This document shows, piece after piece, positions 38,561 through 51,100 of a stretch of DNA of 64,000 bases (positions are counted from its first letter, which is position 1; every line of letters begins with the position of its first letter). Source of the stretch: Penelope pileata (Eukaryota; Chordata; Aves; Galliformes; Cracidae). The notes beneath the pieces were generated by a model. That model had not been told where the DNA came from. It ran no database searches and saw nothing but the letters and a program-made list of their open reading frames with translations. The position numbers and the translations under genes are program-made. The stretch covers positions 458,976 to 522,975 of the forward strand of contig WBMW01005156.1 in the NCBI GenBank assembly GCA_013396635.1. The letters are read 5' to 3'.

Positions 38561-38780
38561 CAGGTTAATATTAGGAAAAACTTCCCTGAGAAGGTGGTCA
38601 GACACTGGAACAGGCTGCCCAAGGAGGTGATTGAGTCACCATCCCTAGAGGTGTTCAGGGTACATCTGGATGTGGAACTGAGGGATGTGGTTTAGTGGGT
38701 AATCTTGGTGGTAGGTGGGCGGTTGGACTAGATGGTCTGGGAGGTCTTTTTCAACCTTGATGATTCCATGACTCTATGAT
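38561..38780 (+). mobile_element. CR1 LINE 3' end
   Basis: Sense-orientation CR1 tail: AATATTAGGAAAAACTTCCC, GTCAGACACTGGAACAGGCT, GTGTTCAGGGTACATCTGG, the GTGGTTTAGTGGGTAATC block and GGTTGGACTAGATGGTC. It ends in TGATTCCATGACTCTATGA repeats. The GTTTAGTGGG block marks a different subfamily from the copy at 32.6 kb. 5'-truncated, non-coding. Confidence 0.92.
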
Positions 38781-39890
38781 TTATGCTTTCAATGTATTTA
38801 CTATAACATAATTGAACTACGCAACCACTTTAACACAGTAATACTGTTTTACTTACTCTTCTTCTAATGATTTTTTGATGAATTAATAAGATATTAAATG
38901 TAAACAGTAATAAGATACTAAAAGTAAATGCCCTGATCTCAATAGAGGTGCAGAAGTTTCACCTTTATTACCCAAGACCTTTACACATGAGGCACAGTTG
39001 TAAATCATGATTCAGTCCACTCTGAGTGACAGGCCACTGTTTGTACCTTGACAGGATATCACTGTAGCAGGTATGCTGACTATTTAATATCTCTAGACAG
39101 TCTCTTAAGGCCTTCACTAACTCATAAAATTAAATTTCATTGTCCTCTTGTAAGAGTACTGATGACAAAATTTAATCTTATTATTATGAGAGAAAATGCC
39201 TAATGGAAGTCTCTTTAGTAAAACATTTTTTCTTCAATGATTTAATTTATAAAGTTTTGTCTTGCATGAATTATATTTAGTACTTCAAAGCACATAGTAA
39301 CCTTCCAGTATTTCAATGGTCCTCTTTTTGTGTACTGTAAAAACCCTCAGAAGTGGCATATCGTCAAACTGTCAAGAATTTACTAGATACTTGTCAAAGC
39401 CTTGCTATTCAGAAGTAGTGAACCTAGACACCTGAGCAGTAAAAAACATACCAAAATTTTACATTACTATAATGTATCCATGTATGACTATCTCAGCAAA
39501 GTAGTAATAGCTCTTGGCAAACAGCATTCATCTGGGCTGAAAAGCTGTCAGCAGCAATATGGTGGATGTCAATTAGAATAAAGTATGAGATGCAAACACA
39601 TTTGCCAATTACATGCATTAGACCTCATAATGACTGATGTCACAAATGTAGTTTGGTGATAAATTATCTTAAGGACAGTAATTATATTTTTCCATCAGTT
39701 GAATGTACCCATTTGGAAGTTAAGAAATGAGACCTATAGGAAAAGTCTCCCTTCAAACAACTGAAACAACAGGAATGTCAGGGAGTGGAATTACTGTTAT
39801 TGTGGTCTTTTCCACATAGACCCAGCTTAGACTTCTATGAAAAATATAAATTCTTCAATCTTTTTTATAATGTACTATTTAAGGTTCTGC
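38781..39890. other. AT-rich unique sequence
   Basis: No gene or repeat recognised. A short duplicated motif AGTAATAAGATA(C/T)TAAA occurs near 38887-38930. Confidence 0.5.
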
Positions 39891-40152
39891 AATGTTTCCA
39901 AAGAAGGGGAACAAAGCTGGTGAAGGGTCTGGAGGAGGGGAACAAAGCTGGTGGAGGAGCAGCTGAGGGAATTGGGATTGTTCCGTCTGGAGGAGACTCA
40001 GGGAGACCTTATTGCTCTCTGCAAGTCCACGAAAGGAGGTTGTGGTGAGGTGGGGGTCAGTCTCTTCTCACAAGTATCTAGCAATATGATGAGAGGTAGT
40101 GCACTGAAGTAGCACCAGGGGAGGTTCAGGTTGGATATTCTGTTTGTAAGGA
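39891..40152 (+). mobile_element. CR1 LINE fragment, truncated at both ends
   Basis: Sense CR1 sequence for the end of the reverse transcriptase and the start of the 3' region: ACAAAGCTGGTGAAGGGTCTGG, GAGCAGCTGAGGGAATTGGG, ACGAAAGGAGGTTGTGGTGAGG and AGGGGAGGTTCAGGTTGG. It stops before the terminal tail, so the 3' end was lost. The 17-bp word GGGGAACAAAGCTGGTG occurs twice, 31 bp apart (39906 and 39937), which distorts the usual sequence here. Region and subfamily resemble the 15 kb copy on the other strand. Confidence 0.85.
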
Positions 40153-40427
40153 AACCAAGTGTATGTGGAAACTTTATAAAGCAAACATACAGATCACTTT
40201 AAAAGACAGTTTTGAAATATGCTGAAAACACTATAGCAATTTAGATTAGAGAATAAAAAAGTATTCTAAAATAGGGACTACCAAAGGAATTTCATGAATC
40301 TAAATAAGGAAAACAGAAGCTGGAACATTTGAGATGGGGAGGATGGCATCCAGTATAGTGTAAGAAGAAATAAGAATAGTGGTAGAGACACTAACAAAGC
40401 TACTTAGCAGTATCCAGTATTGGCAAT

Positions 40428-40699
40428 TTCATAGAATCACAGAATCATAATGGTTGGAAAAGACCTCTACGATCATCTAGTCCAACTGTCAACCCATCAA
40501 CCCCTTGCCCACTAAACCATGTCCCTAAGAATCTACACATTTCTTGAACACCTCCAGGGATGGTGACTGCACCCCTTCCCTGGGCTGCCTGTTCCAGTAC
40601 TTGACCACTCTTTCTGAGAAGAAATTTTTCCTAATATCCAACCTGAAACACCTCTGGTACAACTTGAGGCCATTCCCTCTTGTCCTATCACTATTTTTA
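40428..40699 (-). mobile_element. CR1 LINE 3' end
   Basis: Antisense CR1 tail: TCATAGAATCACAGAATCAT, GGTTGGAAAAGACCTCTACG, ATCATCTAGTCCAACTGTC, CCACTAAACCATGTCCC, CTCCAGGGATGGTGACTGC, GGGCTGCCTGTTCCAGTAC and TTTTTCCTAATATCCAACC. It belongs to the same subfamily as the copy at 15.0 kb. 5'-truncated, no coding content. Confidence 0.92.
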
Positions 40700-43600
40700 G
40701 ATCAAGATTGAATGTGTTCCTGAATGTTCAAGATTGCTGTCAATGCTAGCTGACACTTCACTGAGCTTTATTAAAAAATGCAAGATTTTATCAACACTAA
40801 AACAAAGTAGAACAGTTTAGTATTTTTGCAAATATTGGGGGGTGAAATCTAGGTAAAATTTTGTGTAAAACTGAAAGGGGTTGCAAGTTTTTGGAGGGAA
40901 AGACTGGACATGTTTGAGTTAGAAGCCTTCTACTATTTGAATAATGCATAAATAGGTGAGGCTATAACAATCTGAATATAAAATCCTTTGTCCCAAATCT
41001 ATTTAAAATGCAGCATTGATTCATTACATCACACTTTAGCATTCATAACATGAACTTTATGTGAAATGTTTCCCACTGAATTGTCTATTCTGCTTCAAAG
41101 AATTGGTCAGTAATAATCTAACAGATTTTCTTCTAATTACCAGTATATTTCTCAATTGATAACTTCTTTTTTTTTTTTTCTGATATCTGACAAAGTTTTT
41201 ATTAAAATACAAAAGATGTTGCCGTGGTCAAGTGACATAATAGATACACTGCTGTGTTTGTATGGACATAATCTCCTCAAACTGCCTTGCTGTATCTAGA
41301 TCTAGAGAATAAAGCCAAAATATTGTATCTGATGCTGTTCCTGAGCAATAAATAACATTACTCCATATGGACATAACAACAAGTTTTATCTACCATAAAA
41401 ATTATCAGCATAGATAATTTTGAAGAACTAGACCATTGTTTTGGTGGTTTTTAGATGGCTGTTCACTGTAGATATTTATCTTAATGCTCAGTGCACACAT
41501 GTAAGGCTTTGGCAAAACATGATTGAAATACATTCAGATAAAATTTGTCACTGGGACAAGTAAGAAGGATAATACTGTATCAATGAGAATAGGAAGGAGA
41601 TAGCTATTATTTTTCTCCAAAATCTGAAATTCAGTTGCCGAAAATAATAGATTCTTTGTGCTCAGAGCTGTGCTGTGATGACAGGAAAAGGAGATCAGAT
41701 GATGAAAATCTGAACAATCCTGATTGGGAAATATTATGGTGAGAAAAGGAGAAGAAAAGTCAATCTGATTAATGGAACGTGGATGAGTCTGCACATGCAT
41801 TGGAGCCCGTGCTTTGAAGATCCATGTTATCTCCAGAACTGGAGAAAAATACTCATATTACATGCTCTCTTTCAGCTAATTTAACTTCTAAGGCTAAATT
41901 TTACTGTACAGCCAAACTGATGTATTAGTACAGCACCCTACCTTATAACAAATTCTTTTATCTCGTAGGACATTACTAACTCATGGTCATTTGACTCTTC
42001 ATCTGTTGTATGCTTTAATACATTCTATAGACCCCAGAGTCACATATAAGACACAATGTGGGTGAGGAAATCCATTTTAGCCACTCTTAAAACTCCTTTA
42101 TCATTCTTTTTCAAAATGTCATTAAGATATAGTCTGCTGGTGGCTATAAAAATGAGAAATCTGAAAATGACTATGTGTTATGTCTTGAAGCTATACTAAA
42201 ATTCATTAAAGTTATCCAATAAAGTATGGAGTTAATCATTAGTTTCAGGTGTGATATATTAGTGCAATGCTCTGTCATCACAAGAATTTTTGTTCTTTTT
42301 ATAATCTATTCCTCACAAGTTTTTACATTAGCTACAAAGTTAGTTGTCTCGGTGACAGAAGGAATAATCTTTAAGAACAAGGAATTTGGGCCTTTCAAGT
42401 ATGCTTGCCTGATAAGGATTATGCAGGGAACATATGTACATTGGGCTATATATAGCTGCAAGGAAAGTCTGAGTCAGCACAAACACTCTAAAATTAAAAA
42501 TATATTTTGGCAATTAGTGCTTAGACTATGAGAAAATCCCTATCTTCACTCAAGGCATTACATACTTACCTAAAATCTTGTCGTTTATATTCTACACTAG
42601 AGGATCAATTGGCTTGCATACCAGAAAGTCTCATATCCTCATACCAATTCTGGAATTTCCCCCAAATTGATTATATCAGTTCAGAGGTAAATTAGTATAT
42701 TTCGTGATAAAATCATACGCAGTCATGCAAAGTCTATTGAAAACTAATAGAGGAAGAATTTAGATTACTCACACATTTCAAAGGTATCTAAATTAGCTGT
42801 TAATTTAGCTAATCGTCCTGTATGTGAATATAATTAAGAAAGAAACCAATATACTAACATGAATGAAAAATGACACAAAAAGTTATGTGGGATATGTCAT
42901 AACGTTGCACTTATGGATCATGGATACAACCCAGTCTTAACATTTTTAAGATAGACAACCACGCAGTTCTCACAACTGGTTTTGGCATTTAAATTATGTT
43001 TGAGGCAATCTTAGACTTTGTAGGAAAAATAGCCAGAAGATATATTCATATTACGGGTTACTGGTGTAACTCTCACTTAACACAAAACATTAGCAATCTT
43101 CACTCCAGCCAGGTTATTAAGCAATACAAAACCAGAATCAGTTCTTCCTTCTCTTATTCTTTGATTGTATAATTGATTTGAAAGACCCATGAATCTGTAA
43201 ACTGCAGAGCGAGTAAATGACTGCTTGTAAAATATGTTTATGTCTGACTGTCCTGTTAATCCACATTCACAGGGCAGGTAGGCAGGGATGAATGTATGTT
43301 TTGCCAGGACATGTATACCGTTTACTAAATGGACTCTTCTGCTTGTGGATCTGAAATAGCTTTGTCTCTGCCTGTGAGTTTTCTCGGGTAAATATACTGG
43401 AGTTTCCTCTTAAAACTATTACACTTTCCAAATGCAAGAAGAAAGGTTGTTTTTGTCACTATCCAGTCATATAAGAGCACTTAATCATTCAGAAAGGAGT
43501 TGAGGAGAGAAGGGAATAGACTCTGATACTGCTATTACCTGCTCTCTGCATTCATTCTCTCTCTCAAGGAATTTTGGACTCATTTTCAACTTTTAATCCA

Positions 43601-44343
43601 CATCTTATACTTGAAAAGGATGAGGTATTTATATACAAAAAAGCCCTCCTCTCATAAATGCTCACTTCCCATCTCAACTTGCTACTAAAATCATGACATC
43701 AATGCCCCAGAAAACATGGGATTTCAGGTATTTTGGAATGCTTCCTTAGCATGCCACTTCTATTACTTCTCACAAAGCATTCACGCTCCTTGGTAATTCA
43801 ATGCTGTCAATTTACACCTTCTCTCTGCTGACTCTAGTCTTCTAAAGGCAAAACATTTTTGAAAAAATAATTCTTCTCACTATGCAGGTTTCTCTGTCAA
43901 ATCACATTACAACCTTCTTTGTTTTCTGAAATGTGCAACTAAAACAGATGAGTATTCTGCACATATCTTTGGAATCTCTTATCTCAGAATAGAATTTCTT
44001 CCAGAACCAAAGGCTCATTGTATTAGTGGATGGGGCTTTTTTGTTTGTTTTTTTGCCATTTCCCTATTAAAATGCTGGAAGGTTTTTTTTTGTTGTTGTT
44101 GCTGTTGTTTTTGTTTTTTAATTACTTTGGGTTCCTTTAACATTTTTTGTACTAAGGCAAATAGCATTACTACAAACTATTGTCTTGAACAGTGCACTGC
44201 TCTAAATTGCTCTCTTTCTCATGACAGCAAGACAGTGTTCAAATTAGTTTCTACAGGAGAGGAATCGTCAAAATATTGATTCAAGATAAAAACTACTTCA
44301 ACATACTATCTCTACTTCTACTACTAAGTGAAAAAAACAATAG
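40700..44343. other. AT-rich unique sequence with simple repeats
   Basis: It contains a T run at about 41166-41180, and T-rich (GTT)n sequence near 44038-44110. Open frames of 88 and 101 codons (41534-41800 minus, 42226-42531 plus) have no splice or homology support. No gene recognised. Confidence 0.45.
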
Positions 44344-45182
44344 TGTTGGGAGGATCTGTCTAAGAATGACAAGGAACTTGACCTATCTGTCTCAAGCAAC
44401 TTGCGCAGGAAATGTTGCAAGAGGGGAGCTAAGAGAGAAATGGAGCAAGCTCTGCAGAGGCAGAATGGCAAGCTGCTTTCCTCTACTTCCCCTTATGGTT
44501 ACAGTTTGAGTAACCCTGGTGGCTGAAAAACATCAGTTTGAGCATGCATAGACTGACAGGTCAAACCTTGGTCAGGCATCTCATGGGAGCACCACACCTG
44601 ACTGACCACCAGAGACCCTCAAAGACATCCTCCGACCCTTTTGAGAAAGTTGCAGCATCCAGACAGTGCATGCATGGCCACTGGTTTCACCTCTCAATAA
44701 ACCCAGAACTAATGCCTCTATATAAGCTCCATTTGGGGAAGAGCTGTTGTTGACTCTCCACCTGCAGACCAAGGCTCCACCACCAGATCCAAGAGTGGTT
44801 AATATCTATCTTTCTGTCTTTCTCTCCTTATTCCTCTATCTATCTCTTTTATTCAAAATTAGTACTAGCTAAAGTTGCCAAGCACTCACATTCCATATAG
44901 TTCTTTGATCGTTGAATAGCCACACAATTACTGAATTCGCCTGGTTTTGCTGTTTGCATGATTTTTACTGTTATCAGATTTGCCCAACTTGTAATTTTGC
45001 ATAGCTCTCATAGCAGTAGGATACTGAGGATTGAATAAATTGTTTAGTCATGTTATGTTCCCTGGGTCATTTAAGTGGCTGAGTCACAGAGATCCTAACG
45101 CTGTGCGGCCCTGCTGACCAAGGAAATTCCTTGCTCAGAACGAATAAAAAGACTCACGTCCCTTGCAACCCACTGAGTGGCA
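44344..45182 (+). mobile_element. LTR-like block, possible solo LTR of unknown family
   Basis: The block begins TGTTGGGAGGATCTGTC. It is more GC-rich than its surroundings in its first 430 bp and carries a clear TATA box, CTATATAAGC, at 44718-44727. A pyrimidine-rich stretch follows (44802-44850), then a poly(A)-signal-like TGAATAAATTG near 45033 and a second AATAAAAAGACTC near 45143. It may end around the CA of GAGTGGCA. The order U3, TATA, R, poly(A) signal, U5 is that of a retroviral LTR. No convincing target duplication, internal retroviral sequence or second LTR is seen, and I do not recognise the family. It could be unique sequence that happens to contain these signals. Confidence 0.45.
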
Positions 45183-48100
45183 TGAGACAGGAGCTGTGGA
45201 AAAAAGCTTCAGACTAACTCTTCATACAAAAAGATAAGTCTAGGTCTACTTGTCAATGTACAGCATGAATGCAAAAGCTGTACAGTAAGTCAATCCATGC
45301 AAAGAAAATGCTGTAGTCAAAACACACTGAAAATTTTAGACTGAAATTATATCCTTCATTTACAACCAAAGAAATCTTTAATTGCAATTGTTTTCTTATT
45401 GCATTGTAATTCCAAAATCAGTCACTCATGATAATAAATTCTTATTTAACATTTGAAGACATTTGAGAAGGTGAGACGTTTCTTGTATCTTATTTTTTCA
45501 TTTATATAAAATAATCTCTTAATTAAAATCATGTTAGTCATCAACTACATACATGACCTGCATAAACATACAGATAGAAATTGGATATATGCTAATGGCT
45601 TTCCTCTTAGCAATGTGCAACTAAGAAACCTGACTAATAAGCCAGTAATTTCCTTCATATTTTGAAGAAATCATTAGTTCAGAGAGAGTACACACATTCA
45701 TACATATATTGTATTGGATAATTATATTATATTAATATTGAATATATGTTAGTAGATTGACAAAGTACTTTTAAAGGAAAATATACATCTACTACAAATC
45801 TTTCATCACAAATTCTGAAAGCGTAGGAAATTCTTACAAGTGTAAGTGGCTACAGAAAAATAACTGCCTGATATATTTTTTCTTCAATTCTAATATGCAG
45901 AAAGATAACGGTGAGAATTTTATTCTAAGTGAAAAACAAAAGACCCACACATGATAGAATTCAGAATTTTGTCTAACAAAGCCTAACATTCTATGGCAAT
46001 CATAATCTTTAAAGTTACATCTTCTGTAAAATGTTGTGTAACTTATCAAAAACGTTAATGACTTTATCCCAGATTTTGCTGTATTTACTTTTGTTCCACT
46101 AAGCTTACTTCTCCCCAACTAAATTAAAAAAACCTAGAAATCTGAATATTTATCATTCAAATATAAGCAATGGTTTGCATTAATTTTTATGTCATGCCTA
46201 TTAACCTAAATGTTAACAGGTAATGTTTACCCATTTTTCCTATTCATTTGCTGAATATGAGACAAATTATAAGGGATGCCTACACATTTAACTATTTACA
46301 TATCATGTATTAGTTAATTGTACACAATTGCAGTAGATCCATGTAACCAAAGTAGAAGAACTTCAATCTCTGTGGAAAATATGAAATCTCTAACTGATGT
46401 TTCAAACAAGAGAACTGGCTGTACTCAAGATGCACTTCAGATATTCTGAAGTTCTTTCCCAGGCTTCTACATTGGAACTTGCATTAAACCTCTCTGCCCT
46501 CTGTCCCTCTTTCAGCCTTCTAACAGCTCGTGTTCTTTGGGTCAAATCAATGATGAGCTACGGATGGCATCATAAATATCTTAAGAAGAAATATGATTTA
46601 CATTATCAGAAAGAGTTACTGCAAGATTTTATATTTCTATTGGCAAATCTTCTTGAAAAAGGCAAATTTATTATATTTTTTTAAGAGTTGGCAGGAGATT
46701 TTGCAAAATGAAAAAGGAGATCGTAAATGGGATGCTCTTTACATCAAAGTGCTTTCGCTTTGACATCATAATCAAGTAGTTTCTACAGTGTCTGCCACAG
46801 TTGGCAGGTGAAGTAGGAAAGAACATTTTGCACACCAGATGTCCAATTTTTCTGATGGAAGTGTAATGTATGGTTTTGGAAAAAAGTGTACTACCTCATT
46901 TCCCAGGGATTTTTATATTCTTTTTTTGTATTTTTATATACTTTCAGAGACAGGATTGTTTTAGGACTTCTCCCCCTAATCTTTGGAAATGGGGAGATGA
47001 AAATTAGTTTTAAAGAGTTCCTGTTTTTTATAGGGGTCTCAATCTCAGTTATTCCTGTTTCTTGCCTTCCTTTTTTTTTTTCTTTTGGTTTGAGAAGGAT
47101 GCATACATGTTATTGGTTTCATTAATCTACGGTCCAGTAATTTCTATATTGGTTTTACTTTTCTTTCTTGTCATTGCCTTTTGTATAACCAGTAATTCTT
47201 AATACAAGAATGAGAGAAGTGCTTTTAATGTCTCTCAGAAAACACATCATTAGATTAACTTTTTGTTCAGGAAGAAATGTTCACCAAATATATATCTATT
47301 AAAAAAAAAAAAATCAGCTTCTTGTAAAGGTCCAGTGTGTTCTTTTCCCAAGCATAAAGTGTGTTGTCCATATGAAAATTTGTTTCAGTATGTGCAAATC
47401 AGCATCATTAAAATTATCTTTGATGAGAGACTTAGAATTAAGGAAACACATCACAGTTCTGTTTCTACAGAGTTTGCCGTGAATTTGGTAGGTAATGGGA
47501 TGCCGGCATGAATAAAGAAGCATCATCTTCTGTAGTTTTCCTCTTTACTGATTGCTATTAATTCCTAGCACCCTTATTGCTAAACTCTGATCACAATATG
47601 CAGTCCATGAAAGTTAATCTATAGCTAGAAAGCTACTTTAAACATGCATACATATTACAAAGGCTCCAGGGTTGTTCAACTAATGAATGGTATCAGAAGA
47701 CACGATTGCTCATTACAATGAAGCTTTATCTAAAGTGACTTAGAGCCCCAGTTTCATACGGTAACCTGAAAATTAAGAAAAGAATTTCTTTCTCTGTTTC
47801 TAAAACAGTATTTTCAGTCAAAGTTAACGTGGCAGGAGCAAACAGACACTCACTGTGTCTTTTAGCACATTTAACCTCACTTCATACTGTGATTCATCAT
47901 GCTCTGGGTGCAGTGATTTGAGAGATCTATAATGCACTAATGCATTACTGATAGCTATTTTCATTTATTAAAAGCAGTATTGGAATTCTTAGAGCATTTC
48001 AAAGCCTCGTTCCTCTATGGCAACTTTGGAAGAGGCCCTGACATAGCTGAAAGTAGCTGAAACACTTTAAAAAACTGCATTCACATAAAATGGACTCTGC

Positions 48101-51100
48101 CTTCTCTGTTCTGAAGTTACAGTATGTAGGAAGATTTATCTGTTCTTCCTAATTAACAGGAACAGGCCTCCTCCTCCCTCAGATAAATATACAATAGAAA
48201 GGTAAGCACCCCACTACACAGCACCCTCACAAGAGGAGACAACCATGCTAACCGTCCATCCTTTATTCTGCAATGTAAGAGAGAACAATTGCACTGAATG
48301 AAATATATTAAGGAGCTGCAGTTGCTAGCTTTCCCTGGCTACCTAATGAAATTGTATGGCAGCGTTTAAGTTTCAGGAAGCACACTACAATTGATTCATT
48401 CCTTCAAAACCTGAAAGTTACTGGTGAACTTGAACTAAAGATCTGTATGTTGCAAATCCCAAAAAACCATTTGGGGTTTTGACTTAACTAATGCTAGGCT
48501 TTCTTTGCTGAAAAGGTTACTGAGCATAACCATAGAGCTTTGCAATAAGGACAGGAGGCCCAATTAAATTTGAATAGAAACCAACTATTTTCGTATCCAT
48601 TAATCAGGTACAGAATTGCAAGTAAAACATTCATCAAATAGACATTTGTACATCACAAACCCAAACCAGTCCATAGTGATGAGGCATATCTCAGGTCAAG
48701 TCAGCAAGCTGAGGTCAGGATCAGGAAAGTAAAGGCAGAGCACAGTCCTGCCTACACCATAGCCCAAAGAAAAGGGGCTGACCTAAAATGAGCAAAGGTT
48801 GGCAATGCCCAGCAAAGCTCTTTGCAGCTCTCTCCCAATGCAGCTGTTTTCACCCTGCCTAGCCCAGACCAGCTGTGCCTGCTCACGAACAGCTCTATGC
48901 AGGTCAGAGCTGCTGAGAGCGCTGACCAGTGGAATTCAGGACACGTGGGCAGGAGGGTGCAGAACCAGAGGAGCACTCAGGGCCCTGACAACTGCTCCAA
49001 CATCAAACAAACAATAGCTTTGCAATTCCTTCATGTGTTTCTCAAAGGTGAGGAAAGTAGCCTTTCTGAAGTGGCTCTCTCCATGAAAGCTCCAGTTAGA
49101 CTTGCAAACTTTAGATGACTGATAGTAGCTGAATGAATCTTGACCACAGTAGCACCATACCGAGCACTGATGCATCAGTATATTTTCAAATTTACTTCTC
49201 AGAAAGGTAGTGGTTTTTAAAGTGTTTTTATTACCCAAGCACTACAGTATTTCTAACGTTTTCTATTTTTGAGTATTTTCTCTAGATCACAAACACTGAG
49301 AAATATTGCAGGAAAAGGCCCAGTCTTACTGCTCCTAAATCTGAGGAAATGGTCACTAAATACCAAATGCACTTTTCTCAATTTGTTGTATATTAACATA
49401 TTCTAATGGCAAAAGTTAAAACAGAATGACAGCAGAAGATAAAGTGATCTATAATCTCACATTCCCTTTATCAGCCTATATTTTAAGTTCTTACATGAAC
49501 TAAAAAATTCATCTTATCATAATAACTTTAAAGTAATATGGCTAGTAAATTACTTCAGCTATGTTTATACTCAACTGCGTATCTGCTTAATCAAAATGCT
49601 GTAATAAATTAAGGAAATATTTACACTTTAGGACCATCTTCTAATTTTCATTTTGAATATACATTTAATTCAAAATTTTAGAGGCGTTACTGAACTGAGC
49701 AAGATATCAGGCACTGAAAATTTCTGCTTAAACCTCAACTGCATTATGAACCACGAAATCTAAAATCTGCTTTTTCTTATTTTAAGCATGGCTATGGTTT
49801 CAGAAACTGATTATTGATTTTGGTGTTTCAAGCTGAAATAATACAGACCAAATTTTCAGGAAACAGACTGTAAGAGTTCTGCACTGCAAATTAGTTTAGA
49901 ATACTATAATTCTTTATTAATAGCAATTTTTTTTAGATTCTTCATCGTAACACTTAAAAAATACAGCAAATGCCTTATTTGAGTTATTTCAATTGTATGT
50001 TCATTGTCCAATAATCAGGAAATATCTTCTGAAATCTGTTTTGTTTGACTGGATAACCTTTTTGAAATAAGACAGTGTATTTAGGAATATTGTTTAAAGC
50101 ATATTCTTTGAAGCAACTTACTGCTAAATTAAGGAAGAAACATGGTTTCCTTTCAATTGTAGGAGACAGCTTTATGCAAACTTTATTAATTAGTATATAT
50201 ATTTTAAAAAATCAATAATATTTTTAAGCTGAATAAACTCTGCAAAGTATGCCAGTTGGCAGATGCTTACAAATTCACTCACCAATATTTATACAGCATT
50301 TTACAACTGGCCACAAAAAAATCAAGCAAGGTGACAGTACACCTTTAGATTTTGCTTTCATGATTAGTGATATATAATAAAAAGATACAGCCTTGTTTCA
50401 CCTGCTGAATAAACGTAGGAAAAGGGCATGTACTCTTGCAGTATAGATATGGGGCAAAAAAATTACTCAAAATGATGGTAAGAAACCTCACATTTTACAT
50501 TCTACCATGTATTATTATTTTGGTTTCTAAGTACACTGTATACTTTGTTTCATTACACAGTATATTTTCTTTGTGATATGCAGTTAGTTTCCACATTCAC
50601 AGACAGCACATGGAGCTATGTGAATGGCTGAAGCTGTTTTAATCCACCATGAAAGACAAATGTTCTTCCCCAGGCTGCAACATTTGTATCCAAGTTCCTA
50701 ATTGCTTTCCATGCCCTAACAGTTTTTCTTTCTACACTGATGTACTTTCCTGGACTCCTGATCACTCCCCTAGGCCCAAAAATCATTATGAAGTTTTACA
50801 TATTCTGTCCAAAATATTTCTTCTCCCACCAATTATCTCCCTACCTTATTCTTCAATATGTTTCTAAAACTCAACCAAAAGAGATAAACTGCAAATTTTA
50901 TCAGTAGGTGACGGTCTTTTTTTTTTTTTTTTTCCTTTATTTTTCAAAACGGTACATAGCAGGAAGTATATTGCCATTTCGGTGCATATATTGCAGTATA
51001 TAAGTATTTATGCAACACATTGATTGGATACACTATGTTTAAACAAAAGCAGTAAACAACAAAAGGCATCACTGTTACAACATAGCTCAAAAATGCGAGT

